This document shows, piece by piece, positions 41,366 through 48,669 of a stretch of DNA of 64,000 bases (within the stretch, counting starts at the first letter, position 1; each line of letters begins with the position of its first letter). The DNA lies in contig NZ_JAAHBP010000021.1 in assembly GCF_023184515.1 (NCBI RefSeq), positions 62,001 through 126,000 on the forward strand. Reading direction: 5' to 3'. The position numbers and the translations under genes were made by a program. The notes below the pieces were generated by a model. The model had not been told where the DNA came from. It saw only the letters and a list, made by a program, of their open reading frames with translations, and ran no database searches. The stretch comes from Streptomyces sp. D2-8. Lineage in GTDB: Bacteria > Actinomycetota > Actinomycetes > Streptomycetales > Streptomycetaceae.

Positions 41366-41709
41366 ACTGGCTGCTGGTCGTCGGCGGCGCGCTGGTCGGC
41401 GCCCCGCTGCGCTACCTCACCGACCGGGCGGTCCAGGCGCGCCACGACTCGGTCTTCCCCTGGGGCACCTTCACGGTGAACGTCACCGGCTCCCTGATCC
41501 TCGGCCTGCTCACCGGAGCCGCCACCCACCTTCAGCTGCTGCTCGGCACCGGTCTGTGCGGGGCGCTGACGACCTACTCGACGTTCTCCTACGAGACCCT
41601 GCGGCTGGCGGAGACCGGGGCTCGCCGCCAGGCGGCCGTCAACGTGGCGGCGACCGTGGTGGCCGGCGTCGGGGCGGCGTTCGCGGGGGCAGCGCTCGTG
41701 CGCATGTGA
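41362..41709 (+). CDS. crcB: fluoride channel CrcB/Fluc subunit 2
   Basis: This shorter 115-residue Fluc paralogue has no N-terminal extension. Motifs are GGALVGAPLRYLTDRAVQ, FTVNVTGSLILGLLTG and GLCGALTTYSTFSYETLRL. The GTG start lies in a GTGA overlap with the DUF190 gene. The pairing of two different CrcB subunits supports a heterodimeric dual-topology channel. Confidence 0.93.
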   Translation: MNWLLVVGGALVGAPLRYLTDRAVQARHDSVFPWGTFTVNVTGSLILGLLTGAATHLQLLLGTGLCGALTTYSTFSYETLRLAETGARRQAAVNVAATVVAGVGAAFAGAALVRM

Positions 41710-41824
41710 GGCCGTCCGCGAGGGGTGGGGGGCGGGTGGGGCGTGCAGGTGAGAGCCGTCCTTGCCCGCGTGCAGTAGGACTGTCCCCTCCGCTCCCCGC
41801 CTCCCTCGACCAGAACTGGATCCC

Positions 41825-42661
41825 ATGAGCGTCATCAGTGTCGGTCAGGCCGTCGTCCTCGGAGCCGTCGAGGGGGTGACCGAGTTCCTGCCCGTCTCCT
41901 CCACCGGCCATCTGAAGATCGTCGAGGGGCTGATGGGCATCCCCGTCGACGACGACGCCGTGGTCGGGTTCTCGGCCGTCATCCAGGTCGGCGCGATCGC
42001 CGCGGTGCTCGTGTACTTCTTCAAGGACATCGTGCGGATCGTGTCCGCCTGGGGGAGGGGCCTGCGCGACCGCGAGGAGCGGTACCACCACGACTACAAG
42101 TTCGCCTGGTGGGTGATCTGCGCGACCCTCCCGATCGTCGCCGTCGGACTCGCCGCAAAGCCGCTCATCGAGGGCCCGCTCGCCTCGCTGTGGGTGGTCG
42201 CCGGCTCGCTGATCGTCGGCAGCGGCGTGATGTGGGCGGCGGACCGGATGGGCCGGCACAAGCGCGGCGAGGACGACACCTCGTTCAAGGACGCCATGCT
42301 GGTCGGCGGCTCCCAGATCCTCGCCCTGCTCTTCCCCGGCTTCTCCCGCTCCGGCGCCACCATGTCCACGGCGCTGATCCTCGACCTGGACCGCGTCGCC
42401 GCCACCCGGCTCTCCTTCTTCCTCGGCATCCCCGCCCTGACCGGCGCCGGCCTCTACGAGCTCAAGGACGCCCTGGGCGCCGGGGTGGGCGCGGCGCCAC
42501 TCGCGGTGGGCACGGCCGTGTCGTTCGTCGTGGCCTACGCCTCCATCGCCTGGCTGCTGAAGTTCGTCGCCAAGCACTCGTTCAACGCCTTCGTGATCTA
42601 CCGGATCGTCGTGGGAGTGCTGCTGTTCGGCCTGCTCGGAGCGGGTGTGCTGCACAGTTGA
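41825..42661 (+). CDS. uppP: undecaprenyl-diphosphatase UppP/BacA
   Basis: This integral-membrane phosphatase recycles the C55 lipid carrier for cell-wall synthesis and confers bacitracin tolerance. The 278-residue protein has both catalytic signatures, EGVTEFLPVSSTGHL near the N-terminus and FPGFSRSGATMSTAL in the middle, plus 7-8 hydrophobic helices. ATG 41825 gives the standard N-terminus. A longer open frame begins at 41762. The gene is not coupled to its neighbours. Confidence 0.95.
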   Translation: MSVISVGQAVVLGAVEGVTEFLPVSSTGHLKIVEGLMGIPVDDDAVVGFSAVIQVGAIAAVLVYFFKDIVRIVSAWGRGLRDREERYHHDYKFAWWVICATLPIVAVGLAAKPLIEGPLASLWVVAGSLIVGSGVMWAADRMGRHKRGEDDTSFKDAMLVGGSQILALLFPGFSRSGATMSTALILDLDRVAATRLSFFLGIPALTGAGLYELKDALGAGVGAAPLAVGTAVSFVVAYASIAWLLKFVAKHSFNAFVIYRIVVGVLLFGLLGAGVLHS

Positions 42662-42703
42662 GTGTTCTGCCGGGAGGAGCCGTCGTCTGTCTGCGGCGCC
42701 ATC

Positions 42704-42740
42704 GTGGCTCGTCGCGCAGTTCCCCGCGCCCCTTTGGGAC
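42704..42740. repeat. Streptomyces interspersed repeat, copy 1
   Basis: The stretch containing CGCAGTTCCCCGCGCCCCTT matches, from memory, an intergenic repeat widespread in Streptomyces genomes. A sibling lies at 46033-46071. In this copy the second hairpin arm is degenerate. Confidence 0.5.
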
Positions 42741-42746
42741 ACCCCT

Positions 42747-42798
42747 TGACAGCACAAGCCGTCGCCCGGAGTATCTCTCCCGTGAACCTGTCAGACAG
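42747..42798 (+). promoter_or_regulatory. promoter and GntR/FadR-like operator of the ans operon
   Basis: TTGACA (42747-42752) and GAGTAT (42770-42775) are separated by 17 bp, placing the transcription start within a few bases of the GTG at 42782. The perfect palindrome CTGTCAGACAG (42788-42798) lies just inside the transcript. It fits an odd-length FadR-type site for autoregulation. The mRNA may be leaderless. Confidence 0.6.
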
Positions 42799-43519
42799 CC
42801 GGACAGCCGGACAGCCCGTGAAGCGGGTCAGTGCCATGGAAGCGGTACTGGCCTACCTGCGCGACGCCATCGAACGGGGCGAGTACGCCATCGGCGACAA
42901 GCTCCCCTCCGAGGCGGAGCTGTGCCGGACCCTCGAGGTCTCCCGGCCGGTGCTGCGCGAGGCGCTGCGGGCGCTGCAGACCATGGGTCTGACCGTGTCC
43001 AGGACCGGCAAGGGCACCTTCGTCGTGGCCAGCACCGTCGAGGACCCCACCTTCGGCGACTACGCCGCCAGCGACCTGCTGGAGGTGCGCCGCCACGTCG
43101 AGATCCCGGTCGCCGGGTACGCGGCCCGGCGCCGCACCCCGGAGAACCTCGACCACCTCGCCCACCTCCTGGACCGCATGGAACGGGAGACGGACACCAC
43201 GGCCTGGGTCGCCATGGACACGCTGTTCCACCTCGCCGTCGCCGAGGCCGCCCAGAACCCGGTCTTCCGCCGGGTCATCGAGGAGATCCGGGACGCGCTG
43301 GCGCGTCAGTCGGCCTTCCTCAACGAGTTGGGCGGACGCCGCGAGCAGTCCAACCGCGAGCACCGGGCGATCGTCGAGGCGCTGATCGACGGTTCCGAGA
43401 ACGACGCGGTGGAGGCCATGTCCCACCACCTCGACCGCGTCGAGACCACCCTCACCGACATCGTGCGTTCCCCGCGCACGGACTCGGATCTCCCCACGGA
43501 AGGCGAACCTCAGGCGTGA
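42782..43519 (+). CDS. FadR-subfamily GntR regulator of asparagine/aspartate use
   Basis: The 245-residue regulator has an N-terminal winged helix (AVLAYLRDAIERGEYAIGDK, LPSEAELCRTLEVSRPVLRE) and a FadR/FCD C-terminal domain (about 95-225) with the metal/ligand-site histidines of TLFHLAVAEAAQNP and NREHRAIVEALIDGSE. GTG 42782 was chosen on the basis of the promoter position and a GGAG 10 nt upstream. ATG 42836 is an alternative. It overlaps the permease gene by GTGA, so regulator, permease and asparaginase are one unit. Aspartate or asparagine is the probable effector. Confidence 0.85.
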   Translation: MNLSDSRTAGQPVKRVSAMEAVLAYLRDAIERGEYAIGDKLPSEAELCRTLEVSRPVLREALRALQTMGLTVSRTGKGTFVVASTVEDPTFGDYAASDLLEVRRHVEIPVAGYAARRRTPENLDHLAHLLDRMERETDTTAWVAMDTLFHLAVAEAAQNPVFRRVIEEIRDALARQSAFLNELGGRREQSNREHRAIVEALIDGSENDAVEAMSHHLDRVETTLTDIVRSPRTDSDLPTEGEPQA

Positions 43520-44958
43520 GCGAGCAGTCCCTGCACGACGATGTGCAGAAACGTTCCGGCCATGTCGACGCCGGCGACGAGGGGTACAGCAAGTCCCTCA
43601 AGTCCCGGCACGTCAACATGATCGCCATCGGCGGCGCCATCGGCACCGGCCTCTTCCTCGGCGCCGGCGGCCGCCTCGCCGACGCCGGCCCCTCCCTCTT
43701 CATCGCCTACGCGGTCTGCGGCCTCTTCGCCTTCCTCGTCGTACGCGCCCTCGGCGAACTCGTGCTGTACCGGCCCTCCTCCGGCGCGTTCGTGTCCTAC
43801 GCCCGCGAGTTCATGGGGGAGAAGGGCGCCTACACCGCCGGCTGGATGTACTTCCTCAATTGGGCGACCACCGGCATCGCCGACATCACCGCCGTCGCCA
43901 CGTACACCCACTACTGGGGCATGTTCTCCGACATCCCGCAGTGGGTGATCGCGCTGATCGCGCTGGCCGTGGTGCTCACCGTGAACCTGATCTCGGTGAA
44001 GATCTTCGGCGAACTGGAGTTCTGGTTCGCCATCATCAAGGTCGGCGCGCTGGTCCTCTTCATGTGCATAGGCATCTTCCTGCTGGTCACCCAGCACCCC
44101 GTCGACGGGCACCAGCCGGGCCCGTCCCTGATCAGCGACAGCGGCGGCGTCTTCCCGCACGGCCTGCTGCCGATGCTGCTGATCATCCAGGGCGTCGTCT
44201 TCGCCTACGCCTCCGTCGAGCTGGTCGGCGTCGCCGCCGGTGAGACCGAGAACCCCGAGAAGATCATGCCGAAGGCGATCAACTCGATCATGTGGCGCGT
44301 CGGCCTGTTCTACGTCGGCTCGGTCGTCCTGCTGTCGATGCTGCTGCCCTGGAACAAGTACACCGCCGGCGAGAGCCCCTTCGTGACGGTGCTGTCCAAC
44401 ATCGGCATCCCGGCGGCCGGCGACGTGATGAACCTCGTCGTCCTCACCGCGGCGATGTCCTCCCTCAACTCCGGCCTCTACTCCACCGGCCGCATCCTGC
44501 GCTCCATGGCCATGGCCGGGTCCGCGCCCAGCTTCACCTCCGTGATGAGCCGCAGCCAGGTCCCCTACGGCGGCATCCTGCTCACCAGCGGCATCTGCGT
44601 CCTGGGCGTCGGCCTCAACTTCGTCGTGCCCGCCAAGGCGTTCGAGATCGTGCTGAACTTCGCCGCGATCGGCATCCTCGCCACCTGGGGCCTGATCATG
44701 ATCTGTCACCTCCTCTTCTGGCAGAAGACCCAGAAGGGCGAGCTGACCCGCCCGGGCTACCGGCTGCCGGGCTCCCCCTGGACCGAGATCGTGACGCTGG
44801 TGTTCCTCGCCTCCGTCCTGGTCCTCATGTACGCCGACGGCGGCGCGGGACGCACCACCGTGCTGTGCCTGCCGCTGATCGTCGGGGCTCTGGTCGCCGG
44901 ATGGTTCGCCGTCCGCGGCCGTGTCGCGCGCAAGTCCACCACCGGATCCGGCGCGTGA
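43516..44958 (+). CDS. ansP: L-asparagine permease (APC family)
   Basis: The 480-residue amino-acid/proton symporter has about 12 membrane helices. The first has the APC substrate motif HVNMIAIGGAIGTGLFLGAG and helix 6 continues with FAYASVELVGVAAGETENPE. It matches the AnsP/GabP branch, and the adjacent asparaginase, aspartase and glutaminase support asparagine as substrate. The GTG start overlaps the regulator stop, and its end overlaps the asparaginase GTG start by 4 nt. Confidence 0.88.
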   Translation: MSEQSLHDDVQKRSGHVDAGDEGYSKSLKSRHVNMIAIGGAIGTGLFLGAGGRLADAGPSLFIAYAVCGLFAFLVVRALGELVLYRPSSGAFVSYAREFMGEKGAYTAGWMYFLNWATTGIADITAVATYTHYWGMFSDIPQWVIALIALAVVLTVNLISVKIFGELEFWFAIIKVGALVLFMCIGIFLLVTQHPVDGHQPGPSLISDSGGVFPHGLLPMLLIIQGVVFAYASVELVGVAAGETENPEKIMPKAINSIMWRVGLFYVGSVVLLSMLLPWNKYTAGESPFVTVLSNIGIPAAGDVMNLVVLTAAMSSLNSGLYSTGRILRSMAMAGSAPSFTSVMSRSQVPYGGILLTSGICVLGVGLNFVVPAKAFEIVLNFAAIGILATWGLIMICHLLFWQKTQKGELTRPGYRLPGSPWTEIVTLVFLASVLVLMYADGGAGRTTVLCLPLIVGALVAGWFAVRGRVARKSTTGSGA

Positions 44959-46007
44959 CAGACGCGCCGCTCCACGAGAAGCAGGCAGTGATGTTCAGCA
45001 GTTCTCCCGCGGACGCACCCCTTGTCCGTGAACCCGTCCACGCCCCCGTCGCCCACCTCATCCGCGGCGGAATCGTCGAAGGCATCCACTACGGCTCCGT
45101 CGTCGTCCTCGACGCCGACGGAGAGGTCCGGCTCCAGATCGGAGACATCGAGGCCGCCTTCTACCCGCGCTCCGCGATCAAGCCCGTCCAGGCCGTGGCC
45201 ATGGCCCGGGCGGGGCTGCCGCTCGACGGCGAGCTGCTGTCGCTGACGGCGGCCAGCCACTCCGGCGAGGAACGCCACCTCGCCGGGGCCCGGCGCATCC
45301 TCGAACTCGCCGGGGTCACCGAGGACCACCTGCGCAACGTCCCGGACCTGCCGTTCGACCCGGTCGTCCGGGACGCCTGGGTGCGCGAGGGCCGGATGCC
45401 CTCACGGCTCGCCCAGAACTGCTCCGGCAAGCACGCGGCCATGCTCTACACCTGCACCCTCAACGGCTGGCCCCTGGAGAACTACCTCGACCCCGGCCAC
45501 CCGCTCCAGCAGGCCATCGCGGAGATCGTCGAGGATCTCACCGGGCAGCGCATCGCCCGGGTGACCGTCGACGGCTGCGGCGCGCCCCTGTACTCCATCT
45601 CCCTGCACGGCCTGGCCCGCGCCACCGCCCGGATCGCCACCGCCGCGCCGGGTACGCCCGAGGCCCGGGTGGCCGACGCCATGCGCGAGCACGCCGAGAT
45701 GGCCTCCGGCTCCGGCCGGGACGTCGCCGCGCTGATGCGGGCCGTGCCCGGGCTGCTCACCAAGGACGGCTTCGAGGGCGTACAGGTCGCCGCGCTGCCC
45801 GACGGGCGGGCCGTCGCCGTGAAGATCGCCGACGGTGCGAACCGGGCGCGGATCCCGGTGGCTGCCGCCGCGTTGGCGTGGGCCGGCGTCGACCCGGAGC
45901 TGCTCACCGAGTTTCGGGGCGAGCCGCTTCTCGGCGGTGGGCGCGAGGTCGGGCGAGTGCGGCCCGTCCGTTCGCTGGAGCCGGTCGCCGGTCCGGCCCG
46001 CGTCTGA
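44955..46007 (+). CDS. asparaginase (bacterial L-asparaginase II / ReAII-like family)
   Basis: This 350-residue protein belongs to the PF06089 asparaginase family, unrelated to the AnsA/AnsB fold. Signature segments are RGGIVEGIHYGSVVVLDADG, FYPRSAIKPVQAVAMARAG (catalytic Ser-Lys region), LAQNCSGKHAAMLYTC and VDGCGAPLYSISLHGLARA. It would hydrolyse asparagine to aspartate and ammonia, feeding aspA. The start is GTG in the GTGA overlap with ansP. An internal ATG at 44991 is possible. Confidence 0.88.
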   Translation: MTDAPLHEKQAVMFSSSPADAPLVREPVHAPVAHLIRGGIVEGIHYGSVVVLDADGEVRLQIGDIEAAFYPRSAIKPVQAVAMARAGLPLDGELLSLTAASHSGEERHLAGARRILELAGVTEDHLRNVPDLPFDPVVRDAWVREGRMPSRLAQNCSGKHAAMLYTCTLNGWPLENYLDPGHPLQQAIAEIVEDLTGQRIARVTVDGCGAPLYSISLHGLARATARIATAAPGTPEARVADAMREHAEMASGSGRDVAALMRAVPGLLTKDGFEGVQVAALPDGRAVAVKIADGANRARIPVAAAALAWAGVDPELLTEFRGEPLLGGGREVGRVRPVRSLEPVAGPARV

Positions 46008-46032
46008 CGCACCGGCGGCCGCGGGCCGCATG

Positions 46033-46071
46033 CGGCTGGTCGCGCCGTTCCCCGCGCCCCTGAGGGGCGCG
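46033..46071. repeat. Streptomyces interspersed repeat, copy 2
   Basis: CCGTTCCCCGCGCCCCTGAG lies within this copy, and the arms CGCGCCCC and GGGGCGCG make a perfect hairpin with a TGA loop at 46053-46071. It lies between the asparaginase and aspA genes. It could stop or dampen read-through as well as being a dispersed repeat. Confidence 0.55.
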
Positions 46072-46117
46072 CACCCACCCACCCTCACGTTCCCTCAGAA
46101 AGAGGACCCTCACCGTC

Positions 46118-47527
46118 ATGACCGCCGCCACCCGCTCCGAGCACGACCTGCTCGGCGACCGTGACGTTCCCGCCGACGCGTACTGGGGTGTGCACACCCT
46201 GCGGGCCACGGAGAACTTCCCCATCACGGGCATGCCCATCTCCGCCTACCCGCACCTGATCGACGCCCTCGCCGCCGTCAAGGAGGCCGCCGCCCTCGCC
46301 AACGAGGAACTCGGCCTGCTGGACCCGAAGAAGGCCGCCGCCATCGTCGAGGCCTGCCGTGAGATCCGCGACGGCAAGTTGCACGACCAGTTCGTCGTCG
46401 ACGTCGTCCAGGGCGGCGCCGGCACCTCCACCAACATGAACGCCAACGAGGTCGTGGCGAACCGGGCGCTGGAACTGCTGGGCCACGCCAAGGGCGAGTA
46501 CCGGTTCCTGCACCCGAACGAGGACGTCAACCTCGGCCAGTCCACCAACGACGTCTACCCGACCGCCGTCAAGATCGCGACGGTGTTCGCGGTGCGCGGG
46601 CTGCTCGACGCGATGTCCGTCCTGCAGGACACGTTCGCCCACAAGGCCGTCGAGTTCCGCGACGTGCTCAAGATGGGCCGCACCCAGTTGCAGGACGCGG
46701 TACCCATGACCCTCGGCCAGGAGTTCTCCGCGTATGCCGTCATGCTGGACGAGGACCGGGCCCGGCTCGCCGAAGCCGTCCAGCTGATCCATGAGATCAA
46801 CCTCGGCGCCACCGCGATCGGCACCGGCCTCAACGCCCACGCCGGATACGCCGAGGCGGCCCGCCGCCACCTCGCGGCCATCACCGGCCTGCCCCTGGTG
46901 ACCGCGGCCAACCTGGTCGAGGCGACCCAGGACTGCGGCGCCTTCGTCCAGATGTCCGGCGTGCTCAAGCGCATCGCGGTCAAGCTCTCCAAGAGCTGCA
47001 ACGACCTGCGGCTGCTGTCCTCGGGCCCGCGCGCCGGCCTCGGCGAGATCAACCTGCCGCCCGTGCAGGCCGGTTCGTCCATCATGCCCGGCAAGGTCAA
47101 CCCGGTGATTCCCGAGGTCGTCAACCAGGTCGCCTTCGAGGTCATCGGCAACGACGTCACCATCACCATGGCCGCCGAGGCGGGACAGCTCCAGCTCAAC
47201 GCCTTCGAGCCGATCATCCTGCACTCCCTGTCGGAGTCCATCACGCATCTGCGGAGCGCGTGCGTGACCCTGGCCGAGCGCTGCGTGTCCGGCATCACCG
47301 CCAACACCGAGGCGCTGCGCACGAGCGTCGAGAACTCCATCGGGCTGGTCACCGCCCTCAACCCGCACATCGGCTACACGGCCGCCACCGACATCGCCAA
47401 GGAGGCCCTCGCCACCGGCCGAGGCGTCGCCGAACTCGTCCTGGAGAAGGGCCTGCTCCCCGCCGAGACACTCGCCGGCCTGCTGCGCCCCGAGGTCCTG
47501 GCGGGCAGCGGCCGGACTCCGGCCTGA
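46118..47527 (+). CDS. aspA: aspartate ammonia-lyase
   Basis: AspA deaminates aspartate to fumarate and ammonia. The 469-residue protein has the fumarase/aspartase signature GSSIMPGKVNPVIPEVVNQ with the catalytic-loop Ser, plus EHDLLGDRDVPADAYWGVHT, QGGAGTSTNMNANEV and NLGQSTNDVYPTAVKIA. The ATG has AGAGGAC upstream. Separated from the asparaginase by 110 nt containing the hairpin repeat, it may be partly uncoupled. The metabolic order (uptake, asparaginase, aspartase) is nonetheless continuous. Confidence 0.94.
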   Translation: MTAATRSEHDLLGDRDVPADAYWGVHTLRATENFPITGMPISAYPHLIDALAAVKEAAALANEELGLLDPKKAAAIVEACREIRDGKLHDQFVVDVVQGGAGTSTNMNANEVVANRALELLGHAKGEYRFLHPNEDVNLGQSTNDVYPTAVKIATVFAVRGLLDAMSVLQDTFAHKAVEFRDVLKMGRTQLQDAVPMTLGQEFSAYAVMLDEDRARLAEAVQLIHEINLGATAIGTGLNAHAGYAEAARRHLAAITGLPLVTAANLVEATQDCGAFVQMSGVLKRIAVKLSKSCNDLRLLSSGPRAGLGEINLPPVQAGSSIMPGKVNPVIPEVVNQVAFEVIGNDVTITMAAEAGQLQLNAFEPIILHSLSESITHLRSACVTLAERCVSGITANTEALRTSVENSIGLVTALNPHIGYTAATDIAKEALATGRGVAELVLEKGLLPAETLAGLLRPEVLAGSGRTPA

Positions 47528-47561
47528 CCCACGAGAGCGCACCGGGACCGGCAGAGGGACA

Positions 47562-48494
47562 ATGGTGATCATGACATCGTCGACGACCTTCCAGCCGGTC
47601 CTGGAGCGCATCGCGGAGGAGATCGAGCGGACCCCCGGCCGTGGCCGGCCCGCCGACTACATCCCGGCGCTCGCCGCCTGCGACCCGCGCCGCTTCGGCA
47701 TGGCCGTCGCCGACCTCGACGGCACGGTGTACGGGGTGGGGGACTGGCGGCAGCCGTTCTCCGCGCAGTCCCTGACCAAGGTCTTCACCCTCGCCCTCGA
47801 CCTGGCCCGCGAGGGCGACGCCCTGTGGGAGCACGTGGGCCGCGAGCCCTCCGGCAACCCCTTCAACTCCCTCGTCCAGCTGGAGTACGAGAACGGCATC
47901 CCGCGCAACCCGTTCATCAACGCGGGCGCCCTCGTCGTCACCGACCGGCTGCACACCCGTACCTCAGACGCCTCGGGCGAGCTGCTGGCGTTCCTGCGCG
48001 CGGAGAGCGGCAACCCGGAGCTGACCTTCGACAAGGAGGTCGCCGCGTCCGAGTCCGCCCACGGTGACCGCAACGCCGCGCTCGGCCACTTCATGGCGTC
48101 GTACGGCAACATCGACAACCCCGTTCCGACGCTCCTGGAGCAGTACTTCCAGCAGTGCTCGATCGCCGCGTCCTGCGCCGACCTCGCCCTGGCCACGAGC
48201 TTCCTCGCCCGGCACGGCATCCGCGCCGACGGCACCCGCCTGCTCAGCCGCAGCCAGGCCAAGCAGATCAACGCGATCATGCTGACCTGCGGCACGTACG
48301 ACGCGGCGGGCGACTTCGCGTACCGCGTGGGCCTGCCCGGCAAGAGCGGTGTGGGCGGCGGCATCATCGCGGTCGTACCCGGCCGTTGCACCCTGTGCGT
48401 GTGGAGCCCGGGCCTGGACGAGCGGGGCAACTCGGTGGCGGGCGTGGCGGCGCTCGACCGGTTCACGACCCTGACGGGCCTGTCCGTGTTCTGA
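47562..48494 (+). CDS. glsA: glutaminase
   Basis: This serine-dependent glutaminase (beta-lactamase-like fold) converts glutamine to glutamate and ammonia. The 310-residue protein shows the catalytic FSAQSLTKVFTLALDLA (SxxK), GREPSGNPFNSLVQLEYENG, IPRNPFINAGALVVTD and LPGKSGVGGGIIAVVPG. ATG 47562 directly follows AGAGGGAC, and ATG 47571 is a weaker option. It follows aspA by 34 nt and extends the amide-nitrogen theme of the cluster. Confidence 0.95.
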   Translation: MVIMTSSTTFQPVLERIAEEIERTPGRGRPADYIPALAACDPRRFGMAVADLDGTVYGVGDWRQPFSAQSLTKVFTLALDLAREGDALWEHVGREPSGNPFNSLVQLEYENGIPRNPFINAGALVVTDRLHTRTSDASGELLAFLRAESGNPELTFDKEVAASESAHGDRNAALGHFMASYGNIDNPVPTLLEQYFQQCSIAASCADLALATSFLARHGIRADGTRLLSRSQAKQINAIMLTCGTYDAAGDFAYRVGLPGKSGVGGGIIAVVPGRCTLCVWSPGLDERGNSVAGVAALDRFTTLTGLSVF

Positions 48495-48578
48495 CCCGCG
48501 GCGCGCCCGGGACCCTCGGCCGAGGAACTCCTCCGGTGCCCCCATGCCGGTAGGACCGTCACCGCGACGCAAGCTCAT

Positions 48579-48598
48579 CGGCCGGTGATCACCGGCCG
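48579..48598. terminator. 20-bp perfect palindrome after glsA
   Basis: CGGCCGGTGATCACCGGCCG is a perfect palindrome 84 nt past glsA and about 70-100 nt before the mannosyltransferase gene. It could terminate glsA transcripts or be an operator for the next unit. Nothing decides between these. Confidence 0.4.
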
Positions 48599-48669
48599 GT
48601 CACACGCAGTCCGCCCCCCGGAGAGGGGAGCGTCCCCTTGCGGCCATGCGCCGTTGACACGCTGCCCGA

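Noticed and set aside
44955..46007. TTA codons marking bldA control in the window
   Set aside because: I looked at several TTA strings in and around genes; those I checked fell out of frame, so no bldA dependence is claimed. This was not an exhaustive count.
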